This document shows positions 43,981 to 44,625 of a DNA stretch of 44,625 nucleotides, piece after piece; the first letter of the stretch is position 1, and the number at the start of each line of letters is the position of its first letter. The DNA is taken from assembly GCA_947482825.1 (NCBI GenBank), contig CANKMT010000042.1, positions 1 to 44,625 of the forward strand, read 5' to 3'. A model generated the notes under the pieces. It ran no database searches. It worked only from the letters and a program-made list of their open reading frames with translations, and was not told where the DNA came from. Position numbers and translations under genes: made by a program. This stretch comes from Betaproteobacteria bacterium. GTDB lineage: Bacteria > Pseudomonadota > Gammaproteobacteria > Burkholderiales > SG8-39.

Positions 43981-44625
43981 GCCGAGGCGCTCCGGCGCGC
44001 AGCGATGCGCTCGCTGATGAATCCGGCAATGCCTTGCGGAAAAACGAGCACGAGCGTGAGGATGATCGCGCCGAGCACCGCGCGCCAGTAGTCGATCTCG
44101 CGCGCCACGGCATCCTGCAGCCAGGTGAAGATCGCCGCGCCCCACACCGGCCCGGTCAGGTTCAGCAGGCCGCCAAGCAGCACCATCACCAGGCCATCGA
44201 CCGAGCGCGGCACGGCCATGGATTCCGGCGAGATCGATCCTTTCGAGAAAATATAGAGCGAGCCGGCGGTTCCCGCGGCCAGCCCGGCGAAGACGAAGGC
44301 CGCCCACTGGCGCGCCCGGACATCGATGCCGATGGCGTCCGCGCGCAGCGGGGAGTCGCGTCCGGCGCGCAAGGCGTAGCCGAAAGGCGAATAAAGGATG
44401 CGCCACAACGCGAAGATGCCCGCCCCGCAACCTGCGAGGGAAAGGTAGTAGTACGCCGTCTTGGAGGCGAGCCACGAGGCCGGCCAGATCCCGATCAGGC
44501 CGTTCGAGCCGCCGGTGAACGCATCCCACTGGAAGACGATCGACCAGGCGATCTGCGCGAATGCGAGCGTGAGCATCGCCAGATAGACGCCGGACAGGCG
44601 CACGCAGAACCAGCCGAACACGAGC
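43977..44625 (-). CDS. livM: Branched-chain amino acid-type ABC permease, partial
   Basis: The last 216 codons of a LivM permease; the 5' end lies outside the window. Several membrane helices are visible, and SGVYLAMLTLAFAQIAW, GSNGLIG, DSPLRADAIGIDVRARQWAAFVFAGLAAG and VWGAAIFTWLQD are typical LivM landmarks in order (EAA-like loop included). The stop overlaps the livG start. LivH and the solute-binding protein are expected further upstream on this strand. Confidence 0.92.
   Translation of the reverse strand, partial: LVFGWFCVRLSGVYLAMLTLAFAQIAWSIVFQWDAFTGGSNGLIGIWPASWLASKTAYYYLSLAGCGAGIFALWRILYSPFGYALRAGRDSPLRADAIGIDVRARQWAAFVFAGLAAGTAGSLYIFSKGSISPESMAVPRSVDGLVMVLLGGLLNLTGPVWGAAIFTWLQDAVAREIDYWRAVLGAIILTLVLVFPQGIAGFISERIAARRSASA

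Overview
The window reads as a GC-rich chromosomal segment of a betaproteobacterium, most likely Burkholderiales-like or a related uncultured lineage. The evidence is the abundance of Bug/TctC-type periplasmic binding proteins without their membrane partners, ABC_sub_bind proteins, hydantoinase A/B, Liv transporter genes and strongly GC-biased codon use. No rRNA, tRNA or CRISPR array was seen.

Layout. (1) 1-9.6 kb is a decaying, toxin-antitoxin-rich accessory zone. It holds a 3' remnant of an alcohol dehydrogenase beside an IS21-like end, a Phd/VapC pair, a TumE/TumA-like pair, an AT-richer BrnT/RHH pair, a Bug gene fused by a deletion scar to a 5'-truncated histidine kinase, an intact response regulator and methyltransferase, an amber-interrupted DUF4143 ATPase, a higBA scar, two damaged ABC_sub_bind genes and a VapBC pair. 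(2) 9.6-15.4 kb holds a cyclic-nucleotide-gated K+ channel gene, an acyltransferase, a glutaredoxin-DinB fusion with an in-frame UGA, a Ser/Thr kinase carrying a cyclic-nucleotide-binding domain, a membrane protein and a cupin. (3) 15.5-19.3 kb is a compact catabolic operon: amidohydrolase, Bug protein, TauD-type dioxygenase, MaoC-like protein. (4) 19.3-22.6 kb encodes a hybrid sensing pair: a histidine kinase interrupted by UGA, and a receiver-class III cyclase. (5) 22.7-26.5 kb encodes an aldo/keto reductase, an MBL hydrolase and a cobalt-type nitrile hydratase with its accessory protein. (6) 26.5-34.4 kb carries Bug/DUF1028, hydrolase, thioesterase/crotonase and TauD/C45-acyltransferase modules, ending in a truncated MscS-like gene. 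(7) 34.4-35.3 kb has VapBC, a dispersed repeat and a flavin-reductase remnant. (8) 35.3-44.6 kb holds an EamA transporter, hydantoinase B, a diguanylate cyclase, an EthD-like protein, hydantoinase A, an unknown protein and livF-livG-livM (livM runs off the window).

Most notable: the glutaredoxin-DinB gene at 12200-12970 has UGA exactly where the first redox cysteine of the CxxC motif should be. It is followed at selenocysteine-type spacing by a two-part stem-loop with a GUU apical loop, in an unusually A/T-rich stretch. This makes it a candidate selenoprotein. The caution is that two other genes in the window carry ordinary nonsense codons, so mutation or sequencing error must be excluded. 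A second theme is possible local cAMP/cGMP signalling: a receiver-cyclase, a cyclic-nucleotide-binding kinase and a cyclic-nucleotide-gated channel lie within about 13 kb. A third is a 64-bp intergenic repeat, present in two copies on opposite strands. All functional statements are based on recognised motifs and family resemblance; no database search was possible.
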